This document shows positions 1 to 12,465 of a stretch of DNA of 64,000 nt, piece by piece. This DNA comes from Apus apus (Eukaryota > Chordata > Aves > Apodiformes > Apodidae), in the NCBI RefSeq assembly GCF_020740795.1, contig NC_067312.1, positions 65,802,905 through 65,866,904 of the forward strand. The letters run 5' to 3'. The number at the start of each line of letters is the position of its first letter. Position 1 is the stretch's first letter. The position numbers and the translations under genes were made by a program. Under the pieces are notes generated by a model that saw only the letters and a program-made list of their open reading frames with translations, was not told the DNA's origin and did no database searches.

Positions 1-3000
1 ACGAAAAAAAATCACAGGATTTATGGCATTCTATCATTATTGCAGCCGGCCAGAGAGGGAGGTCACACGTATCTCCGCATCCTCTACTCCTTCACGTTAC
101 AACTTCTGTGGTAACTAAAACTATTCTGATGGATAAAGCAGTGTCTGCGCATGCCGAGACAGAGTGGCCGCCTCGCGAGAGGGGAGAGATCCTGCACGAT
201 CACTGGCAGAACTTGCACAGCAGCCCTTTTTCCCAATGATGTCATTCTCCTTGCCATGATAGGTCCAGGCTGGCGGAGGTCCTTCATTAGCTGAAGCCAG
301 AAGATCAGCCTAATGTAAGCACTGTGCTTTTGTAAGTGGACTGCAAACCTCCAGGCCAGACTGGGCACAGAGTCTTGAAGGTTTTGGGCAGCTTCCTTGC
401 CCAGGGAAGCAGAGCCAGGCCTTCAACCCCAAGAAGTTACACCAGTGTTATGCAAAAACCACAAGTTGGTGGAAAGAAGGAACCTGAGTTAAAGTGAGGG
501 AGGAGCAGAGGGGAAGAGGCAGGGGAGAGTTGCCTAGAAAAATAAGCCCTGGTTAAACGCCTCTGCTGCCTTACCAAATATGCAAGAAAGGTGGAGGAGA
601 CCTGAGATATGGCAGAGCCCATGTAGAAAAAGTAACTGCATTGTCCAGGATTCCTCATCTCCAGACCAGACCAGAGGGGGTCCCTGCTATTGTCAGCAGG
701 AGGTTTGACACAGACCCAGCAGCATGCATGGACACTGTGCGCCTTGCACTCACTGTGCTCCAAAAGCCAGGGAGCCATGTGGCAGTGGGCTCAGGGTTAC
801 CCAGAAATTAAACTGACCAGGTCAGGGAAGAAAATAATCCCTCTGCAAGCACCGCTTAGGAAATCCCACAACTGCAGCTTGCTGCACACTAGGGCAGGTT
901 ATCAGAGAAGGACTGCTCATCACTGCTCTTGCATAGCTCCCTAAATTCCAGGGGCTTAGGGCAACCAGAGGCTGTGTTAGGTGAACCTTCAGTCTGCCAC
1001 AGGACAGCCATGCCCACACTATGTAAATTTGTCATGAACTTCTCTGCTAGACAAGTCCCAGTGCCTGGAGTTGGGTGGTGATGGGATGCTCAAGTTGTCA
1101 CCGCATGAAAAACACAGAGCAAAAAAAGCTGCTAGCTCAAGAATGTGAATGCTGTCCATTATGAAAGCAGTGACCAAAACAGCCTGTAAAATACCCAGGT
1201 CACTGTCTGTCTGAGTCCTTGTATGGGGTTGTTTTTTTTTTTGCAATTTTACAATTGCAAACCTTCTAACCCTGCTCCTGATGGAAAGCCTTAAGTAAGC
1301 AATGCTGTGACTCGGTTGCAGAATTTTTTTCCCCACAGATTTTAACAGTTTCCCAGTGGTAAAGAGGGTTTGGAGCCACTTGCATAGCCCTAGCCTCACT
1401 GAACCTTCAGGGAGCCCTGCACCTTTCCCCTGGCTGCAGGAAGGATGGCACCTTGCTGCAGCAACTCACAGGCCTACACTGACCTCAGAACAGGACAAAG
1501 TCCAAAACTACCATGCAGCACGTGATGGGAGGATTTACTGTGAGGGATTATCCACTACAAATTGTTGTATGGGCCGCAGATGGTCAGTGAGATAGCTCAG
1601 TCCCAAGAGTCGTTACCCTGGAAAGCAAACGGGTAGAGCGGAACAGCTGCTAGCACAAGCAGGAGGGAACACAAAGGGAGTATCTGGGCTCCTTATCCTG
1701 ACATAAAAGTGTGGGTGAGTCTTGCTATATTTAATGCAGTTTTCTTCCTTAAAGTCCCCTGGAGTGATGTGGCTGCAAGAATCTCAAGTTTTGGTTTAAG
1801 CCTTATGTTTGGGAAAGTCTTAAAACCAAAATTCAAAAGACATCCAAAACAAATATGAAATTTTCTGGTTTTCCACTGCTGTGTTTTAGAAAGTAGTTAA
1901 CAGGTGATTTTTGTAAGTGTAGATACACAGTGATAGCAAGAATTACTTTAAAAGCTCCCTAAGAGCCTTCAGCTGAACTAGCAAACTTCTAGAGCAGTGA
2001 CAGCCCACAGCTGTTTTGACACTTGCAGTGTCTACAAAGGCTTTACAGCCTCTCTGAATCCACTTGTATTTAATCTTACATATTTAAAATACTATATTTT
2101 TAAAGAATCTTCTTAAAACCTTCAATAAGTCCTTCAAACAAAAAGGATATACAAAACAAAAATATAAATTATTTTTTTTTAATTTTATCCTTCAGATAAA
2201 AAATATATTGCCAGACTTTGCACAAGCAACAATGGCTAAAAAACTCCACACAACTACTCACAGGTCTCAGGAATTCTGGATCTTTGCAGCAGCCACTGAA
2301 GAAACTAGGGACATCTGCTGAAAAGGATGTCCTCTACTGCATTTAAGGGTTTCAGACCAATTAGCCAAGCTAAAAGAGGGCTTTTTAGGTAGTCCTCAAA
2401 GCACCCCAGGATCTGGATATCAACTTACACACCCAGCTAAAACAAGAATAGGGCATAGAGGGACAGGTGTGTCTCCCTGGAGACTGCATTGGAACTTTTC
2501 AGCAAGCTTACAGAGTGAATGAGATTCCCTTCCTCAGGAAGCTGGACAGAGTTAAATAAACAACACAGGGGTCTAAAGCAGAAGGGAATTGTTAAGTAAG
2601 TGACCTGCAAACAGGAAAAATTTTTGCTGTACCCTGTGCTACACTTTTACAGTACAATACCAGCCCAGAACTGCATCTACCCAGGTAATTTTAATTAAAC
2701 ATGTTCTCCGTGTTAATTATCAAGCCTTTTCCAGCAGCAGGATAACAGGCACCTTTTCCTTCAGAAGACTTCAGAGATTAATCAAGACTTCAGCATGATG
2801 GAGGGCTTGTGTTGGTGCACTGGCTCTTTCACCAGGTGATGGGGTGGCAGCTGAGGAGAGGAGCTCACTGTGACAACAAGCAAAAATGCAGCTGTGCCCC
2901 ACCGTGTTGGCCTACAGTTGGCCAAGTCATCTCATTGACCCCCTCCTGTTGTGCCCACTGACCTGGATGCATCGTTTTCCATCCGCTTGATGGAAGGGAA

Positions 3001-4515
3001 GGGCCTCACTGCCTCCAGGAAAGTGTTTCTGAGCCCTGCCAGCTTCAGCCAGCTCAGCCTGTGCCACGTGTGCTCAGATCACCTGAGGCAGTCAGGCACC
3101 ACTGATGGGCTGCCAGCATCACCGGGCCCCCAAGTACTTCTGTGCTCCGGTCAGCACAGCTCCCAGCTTTGGCCAACAGCACAGAGACAGGGAAGTAATT
3201 GCTGCCTTAACTGGCATTTCCTAACTTCTGAGTGCTTAATCCTGCACTTTTGAAAAACAATAAACAAAAACAGCCCATGTTGTAATGATTATTTGTACTA
3301 AACCCTTGGCCTTCAAACAACTCTGTTGTTTGTGGTGATCTCCTCCCTGCAGCTGTAGGTTATGATAACTTGAACTATTCAGCTTTCAAGTGCAGGTCAC
3401 AAGGCATCCAATTTCCTCCTTCAGAACAAGGGACTTAGCATAACGCCTCACACCCCTTCAGTTTTCCTCTTCCTGGGCCTGAAAACCAGACATCCATCAC
3501 ACCACCCCTGATGGCTCTGGAGCATGCCCTGGCTTTGTCCCTCCCAGAGAAGTGGGACTCAGAAATTCGAAGGGAGGGACAGCATAACAGCTCCACCTCC
3601 TGCAGTGAAGATGTAGAGCACAGTGCAACCTGTGTTTCTTAACCAGCATTAATTTTTCCATATGACAACTGACAGCACTGTAAGGGCTTGCTGCTCCTCA
3701 GAGCATCCAAGCAGTTCAAAATCACTTGGTTTCCTCTGCACTGGAGTGAAAGAGTAGCACTCAGCACATGGCTGGTCACCATGCTGGTGAGGGAGAGGTA
3801 ATAACTTCATAGAGTGCACGAACTCAACCTAAAAAGTAGCTTTTAATGCAATACCTCTGGAGATGTACATTTAAAAAGCTAACATTCTCTTTGCACAACT
3901 GCCAAAAAGCAACACCAAACATCAGGGATATGTATGAGAAAACATACTGATTACACACTACTATTTAAAAACTCCTGCAGGTGTTCAGTGTGTCAGAAAA
4001 TGCGGCAGGATACTAGAAACAACAATAAGAAAGCTGAAAGAGTCAAGTACATGCAACAGGATGATGACAATTTAAATATGTGGAGGCACCACAGGTCTGA
4101 GCTTTCCAGATTCCAGTCAGGAAGATACCAGATCGGGGAGCCCAGACTTTCAGGATTGCCTGGAGATGGAAAGAGCAAGCAATGAAAGATGATAAAGGGT
4201 GGTGCATCGAAATGGCAAGTGATGCAGATGAAGCAATGGGCTAGATTACAGTCAGCAATCTTTGCTAGTGTGAGAACAGTGAGACATGTGAGTGATTGTG
4301 GGTCTAAGGGCAGTTTTTAGAGTGAGAATCAGGAAGATGCCACATCCATGCAATGCAAGGAGGATGCAGCTGGACATGCATGACTTGGAGTGACACAGAG
4401 AAAGCAAGCAAGGCAGAAGAACAAAGGACAACCTAGTAAGTGATAAGCATTTCACAAAAAGCCACTTTAGGCCGTTTGAATCAGCGTCACAGGACCACAA
4501 AAAGCTGTGCTTGTA

Positions 4516-4555
4516 CAAAAAACAAAACAAAACAAAACAAAAACAACAAAAAAAC
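4516..4555. repeat. CAAAA-type simple repeat
   Basis: A-rich stretch built of repeated CAAAA units with interruptions. It is low-complexity DNA with no gene attached. Confidence 0.85.
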
Positions 4556-5344
4556 ACCAACATTGTGTTTTACCTTTTCTCCTGTAACAAACTAAAGAAA
4601 TTCTACAGCATAAGCAGTCATTTCCATTATTCAGGTTTAGGAATGGGTATGATGCATGGGTTAAAATATGCTTTTTTTTTTTTATGTGTCAGCCCTGGCA
4701 TTTTTTGACCCCTTGCAGAGATGATTCAGGACACATTGCCAGGAGAAAGTAAACCTTATTATTTTAGAGTTGATTTTTGGTGTTGTTCTGGAGTTTTTTG
4801 TTACTTAGGTTTTGCTGGCTTGAGCTTACTAAGAAAACCATTGAGTACAAGAACTAGCATGAGACAATCAGCAGCAGCATGCAGCTGGGACCATTTCTTT
4901 TGGCAGAAGCAAGCTGCTAAATGAGCTCAGTTGCCTCATGACACCTCACTGTACACAAAACAGCAAGTGACAGGCTTTCCAAAAAGCTATTTGTTTCACC
5001 AGGAATTAAAAAAACAAGCTTCTTCTAGCAGCTGTTGGGAAAGACCAGATTTGCATAGCAATCCAGGGACTATTTGTACAGGACTTTTTTGTGAAGGATG
5101 AGATTAAAGCCTCTGTTAAACAGGAGGGGTGAAAGCTTTCTCCTAGAAGTCTCAGATGAAAGACTGCTTATGCATCTTAAGAAGCTATTTTCTTCCTAAC
5201 AAATGTCTCAGATTTATTTCCTCATATATGAGGAATTACAGGGTACTTGGCTTTCATGTTTTCTTAAGCAATTATTTTTTAGTATCCCCCTCTTTTTTCC
5301 CTAAGGAAGCACTTTCTAGGACTAAGTCATGCTGTTAGGACTTC

Positions 5345-5366
5345 TTTTTTTTTTTTTTTTTTTTTT
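5345..5366. repeat. Poly(T) run of 22
   Basis: Uninterrupted run of 22 T. It could be the A-tail of an old - strand insertion, but no recognisable element body adjoins it. Confidence 0.9.
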
Positions 5367-6736
5367 ATATTTAAATGCATGAACTGCATAGTCATAAAAA
5401 TCAGCACTCTGTAGTGTGCCCAAGCCTCAAGATAAGGCCGCTCAATAGAGATCACTGTTTCCACGGCTGGGTCCAGAGAAGGATGTTATTTCCATACACA
5501 ACAAGTGCCCTTTATATCAACGAGGCTGAGAAGCCGCCTTGTCCAGCCCAGCCAAATTCAGTTTTTAAAAAACATTTTCTTTTGCTAGAAGGCAGAAGGC
5601 TGGGGTTTTGCCAAGGAAGGAGGGCAGGCGGCGCGTGGCCACGCGTGGTGCAACCTCCCCGCTCCCACAATGGTGAGGAGCAGCCCCATGAGCAGGGGTC
5701 TGCAGAGAGGTGTGTGGCCCTGAGCCCTCCCATGATGTCATCCGGCTCCTGGGATCCTGGACCTGCTTCTGCTCCAAGTGATACACCCAGGACAGGAGGA
5801 TGGTCGACAGACAAGAGAGGAGAGCAGCAGACTAGATGAGTACAGTAGGGATCACAAACACCCAAATAAAACTAGACTGAGGGCAGCAAAGGAGAGAAAT
5901 GCAGAGGAATTGTTTCTAATGCTTTATTAGCATTTAAATATCATCAATCAAACACCAGTTTTACAGGCAACTAAGTTTTTTCCCCCTCCTCTTAGCTGTG
6001 AAAATGATCACAAGGTTCAACCTGGAAGGTAAAAATAAGAATGGCATCTTATTAACAAGCTCTGCTGTCTCTCATCTAGGCAAACAGAAGTGTTTGATTC
6101 AGTTGCCCCCAATTATTATTCCTTTTTTGCAAACTGGCTTGTACCAATATTGGTATCCAATTAAACTATGTATACCCTCAACAGCATCCAGCAGTGCTTC
6201 AGTAACATGATTGTGGCCAGGAAGGCTAAACTGGGAGGCTGAAGTAACTAAGCTGTTCAGCAGCTTATGTGTTATGTTCTCAGTTTCTGAGGCCAGCCAA
6301 GACACAGGAAACTGCATAGAGTTAGATAAATTAAAGTTCAGTTTTACTCTCACAGTGGCAAGCTGTTCTCTTGATCAAGTCTAAACACCAGTACTTCTGG
6401 CCCTGCCCTGTAACTCATGTCCTTGAAATCTTTCATACTTGGACCCACAAAAAGCACATCTTCTTTCTTTTGAAAGCAACTTTAGGAAGTAGTAGGTCTG
6501 ATTGGACTTTTGGTGGTGTTTTTTCCCCTCCCCATCTAATACAGAAAAGGACAGAGGCGTTTTCAGGCGTAGCTGATTCCTCTCAAAACATGTAATCATG
6601 ACACATTCAACATACATCAAATCGAAGGAAGCCAGGATTCAGTGCACAGAGCCCTAGGTTTGTGTTACTTAGCCCTCAGTCACCCCATTCTCTTTCATCT
6701 CCAGTTAATAAGCAGCTAAAACCTGCTCACTTGAAG

Positions 6737-6752
6737 AAAAAAAAAAAAAAAA
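6737..6752. repeat. Poly(A) run of 16
   Basis: Uninterrupted run of 16 A in otherwise unremarkable DNA. Confidence 0.85.
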
Positions 6753-8336
6753 GTAGAAAGGGCAGCACCATCCTTATTTATCCATTACAGCCAAACATCT
6801 TCCTGGAAGAGGATACATTTGGTCTGTGACAGCATGAAGCCAGAGTAGGTAAGCACAATGTTACCCAGGTTTTGGGTACAATTCACAAATGTTACATGTT
6901 AACTATCATGAAAGACTTCCTTGAAGTCACTCCCATTTCACTAATTGTTAGCCCCTAATGGTAGTTGCAGAATACAGAAGGAGATCCAGAAACAAGGCAA
7001 GAAGCAGCACAGGAAAAATACAGAAAATACACACATAAGCTAGTATATCTGGCTTATTCTTTGCTGCCCTTTATTTTAGGGCTCAGTAGTCAGAATATCC
7101 ATCCCATTTGATAAGTGCTTTGGTTAGTAAAAACAATAGATTCACTTGGATTTATTAGACACAGAATACTTTATTTAATGCCAATCTCCGGAAATGTACT
7201 AATGCCTGCTGACAGTGCTCTCACTCTGTGTCTCTCCAAACAAGAAATGAGGTCACCATGATTCATGTAATAATCTGGTACACATTTTGTGGCAAGTTGT
7301 AAAAGTTTTTTAAATTCAAAAATGAGGACATTCTGGTTGTTTCGGGTTTTTTCCACTCCACTCTTCAATAAGGATTTCCCAAGGGGAAGACCAAACTTTC
7401 AAAAATTCAGGGACAAACTGTTTATTCATTTCTCAGACTTCAGTTCTGCTTTTTTTTTTGCTTGCTTTTTTTTTTTTTTCTTTCATTACTGAAGTGGAAG
7501 AGCCTACACAGCTTATTTCTTTACAAAGTGCTGCCTTTCTCTGGCAAGACGGGAGTCTTCTTCAATTAAAAGCGACATTCCAGAAAGTTTGCAATTAGAA
7601 AGGATCAAGGTGCAAAGAAAACAGCCTAAAGAAATACTTTTGCAAAGAGGGCAGGGACTTTTTATAATTACAACAAGGCAAGAGAAATAGGTATATAGTA
7701 ACTACATTTATTTTCTTCTAAGCTTGGGCTGCGAAAAGGTAGAAAATGCCCTGTATTTTCATGAAAAGAACAGAAACAAGATTGATCCTTAGGCATAATA
7801 CTGCACCTGAATTTTTTGAATTACTAACTACAGAGGATGGAGCAGTTCAGGTGCCACCTCCAGTATCTAAATTAAAATTTTATCTGCCTCTTGCTGGAGG
7901 AAGAGCTGTGTGCAGACCACAAAGGGCATTCCTGGAAGGACCCCCAGGCAAAGATGGCCATGTTTCAGCAAGTGCAATTGCAGAACACGTGGCAGAAATT
8001 ACTCTGCTGCAGAGAAGTGCTGGGACTCCCTCCACCACCATGTCTCCGGCTTATGAGTCTCCACTGTCACATCGAGGTGGCCCAGGCAAGCCAAAAAGAA
8101 AAGAAGGGGCATAAGACAGGTTACTGTTGTCATTTTCTGGGGCCAAACCAGCAGGCTCTTTTGCTTTGTCTGGTACTTGCACTGTGGTTTGGCAAAGGGC
8201 AGCACAGCACAGTGAGTGAGCCCTCATGGGGTCATTAGTGAGCAGCTTCTGCAAAACTTCCTGAGTGGCTTAAGATATTTTTTTAGTTGGTTTTTGAGGG
8301 GTTTTTTTGCACACAATAGTAATAAATGGCACTTAC

Positions 8337-8445
8337 CCATTTCTGACGGCTTCTCTTCTTCCAAGCCAAATAAAAATTCATATTTGGCCTTGGCAACAGT
8401 CTGGGCATGAGCTGATACATCATTATCCCACATAAGTGCTTCTGC
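8337..8445 (-). CDS. Coding exon of an unrecognised - strand gene (putative exon 3)
   Basis: On the - strand a 109-nt open segment is bounded by a good acceptor (CTCTACAG, exon starts at 8445) and a strong donor (GTAAGT directly below 8337). It reads 36 codons plus one base with no stop, beginning AEALMWDNDVS and containing VAKAKYEFLFGLEEEK. This is a balanced, charged, non-repetitive peptide unlike the surrounding shadow frames. Its reading phase (0) matches the preceding candidate exon at 12371-12424, so the two join in frame to give GGKR|AEAL. I do not recognise the protein. AKAKYEF loosely recalls the first strand of an SH3 fold (ALYDF), but that is too short to support a family call. The exon ends in phase 1, and I found no convincing next exon between here and position 1. 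It could be a conserved exon of a known gene that I fail to place. Confidence 0.6.
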
Positions 8446-11400
8446 CTGTAGAGTCAAAATAAACACAGCTTATCTGTCTTTCCATGAAAAAAACAGCAGC
8501 AGGAACATGAAATCCCTTCAGGTGAGCCATGAGGTAAAATTTTCAAAGTGTTCATTTATCACTACCAAGATCAACCAAAGCAGACATGGGCCAACCCAGA
8601 GTACTTCTGAAGAGCTCACCTTTCTTGCCTTTGAACCCAAGCATTTGAGAATTAGGCAGTGATGTTAGAGCACCCAACCCATCATATCTTTAGCCAGCTT
8701 ACCCACTGAAAGGCCAGCAGCAGTGGGTAAACACCCCAGCAATACCAGTTAGGGTTAAAAACGCCTAGGGAATGGTATCAAAAATAGCAAATTTGTGTAT
8801 GGAGGTTGCAAAACTGGGACACATGGGGAAGCCATAAATGGGGCAGGCTATTTCTTTGGGAGAAGACTAGGGCAGAGAAAGGGAGGAGCAAGGACTAAAA
8901 CAAGGATCATAAAAATTGGGGGAAAGGATAATAAGGTATGTAAATGTGTATTAAGTGCTGTCTGAGAGTCCCTGTTGGGCCTGACCAATGCCATCGAGAT
9001 CAGAACTATAGCCCAAACTGTTTTTTGACCATACCGCACAAGTCAAACCTGCTTCCCTGGCTAGGAGGTGGGGAGAGGGACATGGGCTGCTCTCCCCAAG
9101 TAGGAGGGGGGCAGCTGGGGGCATTGGATGGACAGATCAAGCATCCCAGTGCCACTCTGGCCTGGTGCCACCAGCACATTCCCACTGCTTCCTACTTGTC
9201 AGAAGCAATTTGGCATAGTAAAGCTCCTGTCTCTCAGAGGAGGGAAAGGCTGCTGGACTAAGATTAAAATTAGTTTTCTGAACAGGTGGGGACAAATCAA
9301 ATCTCCAAGATAAAGCACACACAAGCAATAAACTGTAGTGCAAAAACTGCTCGCAATCGGCTTTAAGTTTCTTCCCAGCTGGGCAAGACGGAGCCCATAA
9401 TTCTTCCATCTGAAGTGACAGATGAAATAAACCATTAACTCTATAAATTCTTCAGTAACCTTTATATTCATACCCTATGCTTGAGGCAGCCAATTGTTAA
9501 CAGCACAGCAAGTTATTGCGTGGTTCACATTAGCAAAGGCCTTAGCTTACAAAAATAATCTTTAAAAAAATAAAAGAACTCAGATGGGAACATTGTGCTC
9601 CCCAGGACAATAATAACTTTTATGCACTTCCACCAAATACCTTAGGATATGCATCAGCTACGTACAGAAATTCAAAGTACAGGAGACACGTAATTCACAG
9701 AAACACACAGTCAAGGCTTTTTAATCAGAGATGGATGGAATCACAAATCCATACACTCCTACAAGGCCATCTCTCCAACCATTACGTTTTCTTCCAAGAG
9801 CATACTGACAAAATAACTATCTTGCCCCATGCCCTAGAACTGTTTTCTCCACATTTTCCTGGCCTTTTACTTCCATTCTCCTACCTGTCTGCATTGCACC
9901 AGTTCTCCAGGATTTAGTCCAACACACCTCTATAATAAGTGGGCAGTAGACCTTATGCAAGGGTCTTGGGTTTATTTATTTACCATTCACTGGTCCAACT
10001 GCTCATCACTAGGGCTCCAACTGGTACTTTGATGGACCTTCTAACACTAGCTTACAGAATACTTTGGGAAAAAAAATGAAATAGATGAAGGGCTTTCTAG
10101 CACAAAAATAACTATCAAAAGCATGATGAAACAAGCTTGAAGAGGCCTCCATGTCTCCCTGGGCTGGGCTGCCTTCATTTGGAAGGGAAGCAAGAAGGGC
10201 TAGAAAAATAACACCTGGACCCAGAGCACACAGGAGGAGACTCTTGGTCTGCAAATAGCCTGGACTGGACTATCTTAGGGAGCCAGACAAAAATTTAGCC
10301 TATCCAGATAACGCTAAAGGAAAGGACAGATAAACTTTCTGGTGCCAAATACGACTCACAGATGACTGAAATGGAAAATTAAATGGATGGAGCAGTCCAG
10401 TTCCTGAGCAGTCAGGATCTATACACCTCTGGGACACAGCATCTCCGTCCCTCAGCCCTGTTCTTCAAGGCTTCAGAGACATCTGCTCCACTGAGCTTCC
10501 CTGCCAGCAAACACATCTTGCAAGGGTCTGTATTTGTCTGTACCTTACTGCAAAGCAATGAAGAACAGTATGGTTCACAACACTCTCCGCATCATCCAAT
10601 AACAGTCAGAAATTAATGGTTAAATTAATGTTTTTTCAGTGCACAGGGCAGCAGTTAACTGAGTTAGGTGCCTAAGCAGAGGCTGCAAGACCTTTGTCTT
10701 GGCATCTGAAAAGGATAACTTGATTTTCAGAAGTGCTCAGCACTGCTGATGAGAATTACAGTTACTTGCTTGTGTGTGGAAACAGCTGAACCTAGTATCT
10801 ATTTAGGTTGTCAGAGCACTGTAAGGACATGTAAAGGTAAAGCATTTTAGAGCTTTCAGATCCTGGCTTAAGGATAAGTTAATGATGTTTCTTCCAAACA
10901 AGAGATATTAAAAAGAGAAAGCAAGAGGGGGAGAGAATGAGGATGCTATGAGGTCAGACCTGGCTTTTAAAACTATTGCTTTGCAGTTGTCCTTCCTTAG
11001 AGACAGAGGAAAAACAAAAACAACAGCCTCAGAAAGTCAAGAAAAAAACACGCGCTCTCCTTTTCTTCTTTCAATCTGCCACTGACCCAAACCTTGCTGA
11101 AGTCATCATGCCCCTAAACCAGCAGCACAGAGAAAGGCTGGACAAATGTTCATGGTGCTTTCCAAGATGCATTAGCCAGGATTAAATACAAGCAAGACTG
11201 GAAGGGATATAAAACTCCTGCCTTAAGCTTTCTCCCTCAGCTCAAGGGCGAAGAAATCTGCATCCGGGTCAGCTCATTTCATAATTGCTTCCCTCAGAGG
11301 GCTCTAACCACTACTTTGATGCATCTGGTGTTTGTCACTGCCAGAGAGGGTGACGCTCGCTCAAGGCATCAATCCTCTTAAATCAGCCCAGCTGTACATA

Positions 11401-12370
11401 CATTTCTTATGAGCCACGTACATAGTCTTTCAGTCTGATCTTTCTCTGGGCAGAGCAGAAGCAAGTTCCTGCCCATTGGTTCACCACTCTAGAAGTGCTT
11501 TCTGCCTGTTTGAACACATTTGATCCACGCTACTTCTCTGGATCACGATTCTTGGTCAGGAGCTGGGGAGGCTGGATTTGCCTTGAGCGAATTTTGTATG
11601 ACATTTGTGAGGCTGCATTAACTTGGACATGGCAGTCCTCACCCTTCAGATCTCCAGCCAACACATTGGACCAGTTTCTGTTGACCTTGCACAAAGCATT
11701 GACATGGGTCAACAAAGGTCCCACCTTGCTGATGGAGCAGAGATTGGTTAGGATATGCCTGCAGTGCTTGTGGTAGTTTCAGGCTAGCATGGGAAGCAAA
11801 GCTGCTGAATCCATCTCTCAGCACTGAACTGAATGGCAGTAGGATGCTAAGATCTCAGAGATGCTGCTCCTCCAGCAAAAGCTGCCAGGGACAGGTAAAT
11901 GAGCACAGCATGAAGCATGCGTGCTGCCTCAGCTCTGCTCTGATCATGTGAACAGCAGCAATGGGTCAGTAGCTGCCAGGAGAAACCATTGCCACTGTTC
12001 ACCTGAGAGGTGGGTTTAGGCAGCCTCTCCCCAGCAATGAGAGTTGGCTGGTACCATTCCTGAAGGACAATGTCTCTCTCTGGACAAGTTTGATTTCGAC
12101 TCCAGTTGGGAACTCCCTTTAAACTGCCCCCCTCAAAATTCCAGTGGTTTTTAGATAGGCATGGTGACTCATCCAAGCCTGAAGAAAACACTTCTCCTTT
12201 CTCCATCCTTTCTCTAAGGAGAGCATCAAAGCATCCTCTTTTAAACTTCACTGAGGTTTTGGTTGGGGCCTTTTTGGGGACACACTGTTTTTTCTTAGCT
12301 TTTGGTTTTGTTTTGGTTTTTTAACACCTACATCCCAGACAGCATGAACTGAGAAATACCAAAGTCTTAC
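8446..12370 (-). other. Presumed intron 2 of the unrecognised - strand gene
   Basis: No exon or recognisable mobile element is firmly supported. A stretch near 10655-10760 faintly resembles an old sauropsid interspersed repeat, with GTTAGGTGCCTAA and ATTTTCAGAAGTGCTCAGCA motifs, but is too degraded to classify. Other open frames here are short and overlapping. Confidence 0.4.
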
Positions 12371-12424
12371 CCTCTTACCACCATTTGCAGCTGAGCCAAC
12401 ATAAGAGCTGGGATCCATCATCAT
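12371..12424 (-). CDS. Putative initiator exon (coding part) of the unrecognised - strand gene
   Basis: Three consecutive ATG codons (first A at 12424) open an 18-codon frame, MMMDPSSYVGSAANGGKR, ending at a GTAAGA donor directly below 12371. A second donor (GTAAGAGG) lies 8 nt upstream. Only the distal donor keeps the frame into the exon at 8337-8445. An in-frame TGA lies 12 nt upstream of the first ATG, consistent with a real start rather than an internal exon. The 5' noncoding part probably begins at 12465 or 12462, after CACAG|CAG, a tandem (NAGNAG) acceptor preceded by a pyrimidine-leaning stretch. The exon sits between a CpG-island exon at 20869 and the exon at 8445, forming a coherent - strand series. 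The protein is not recognised. Confidence 0.45.
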
Positions 12425-12465
12425 CTCAGGCTTTCAGTTGAAGGAGAGGACATAGTCCGTGGCTG

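Larger units (their letters stand above)
1..8336. other. Non-coding stretch, possibly downstream introns of an unrecognised - strand gene
   Basis: No exon could be supported here with confidence. Open frames are short, overlap in several frames and lack family motifs. The interval holds simple A/T runs, a CAAAA repeat and ordinary CpG-poor DNA. One local exception is a CpG cluster at about 46-240. On the - strand it overlaps an open frame of about 62 codons (308 down to the TAG at 121-123), preceded by a weak acceptor-like ATTAG. It could be a later exon of the gene whose exons lie at 8337-8445 and 12371-12465, but a direct join from 8337 would hit a stop, so at least one exon would have to lie between. 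Confidence 0.5.

Noticed and set aside
2511-2540. 30-nt - strand segment between CTGTCCAG and GTAAGC
   Set aside because: Too short to judge, poor polypyrimidine tract, and no connection in phase to the 8337-8445 exon that could be defended.
5375-5865. Overlapping frames of 154 and 117 codons on opposite strands with local CpG
   Set aside because: Neither frame has a family motif or flanking splice sites. The CpG patch is small, so chance or an old repeat is as likely.
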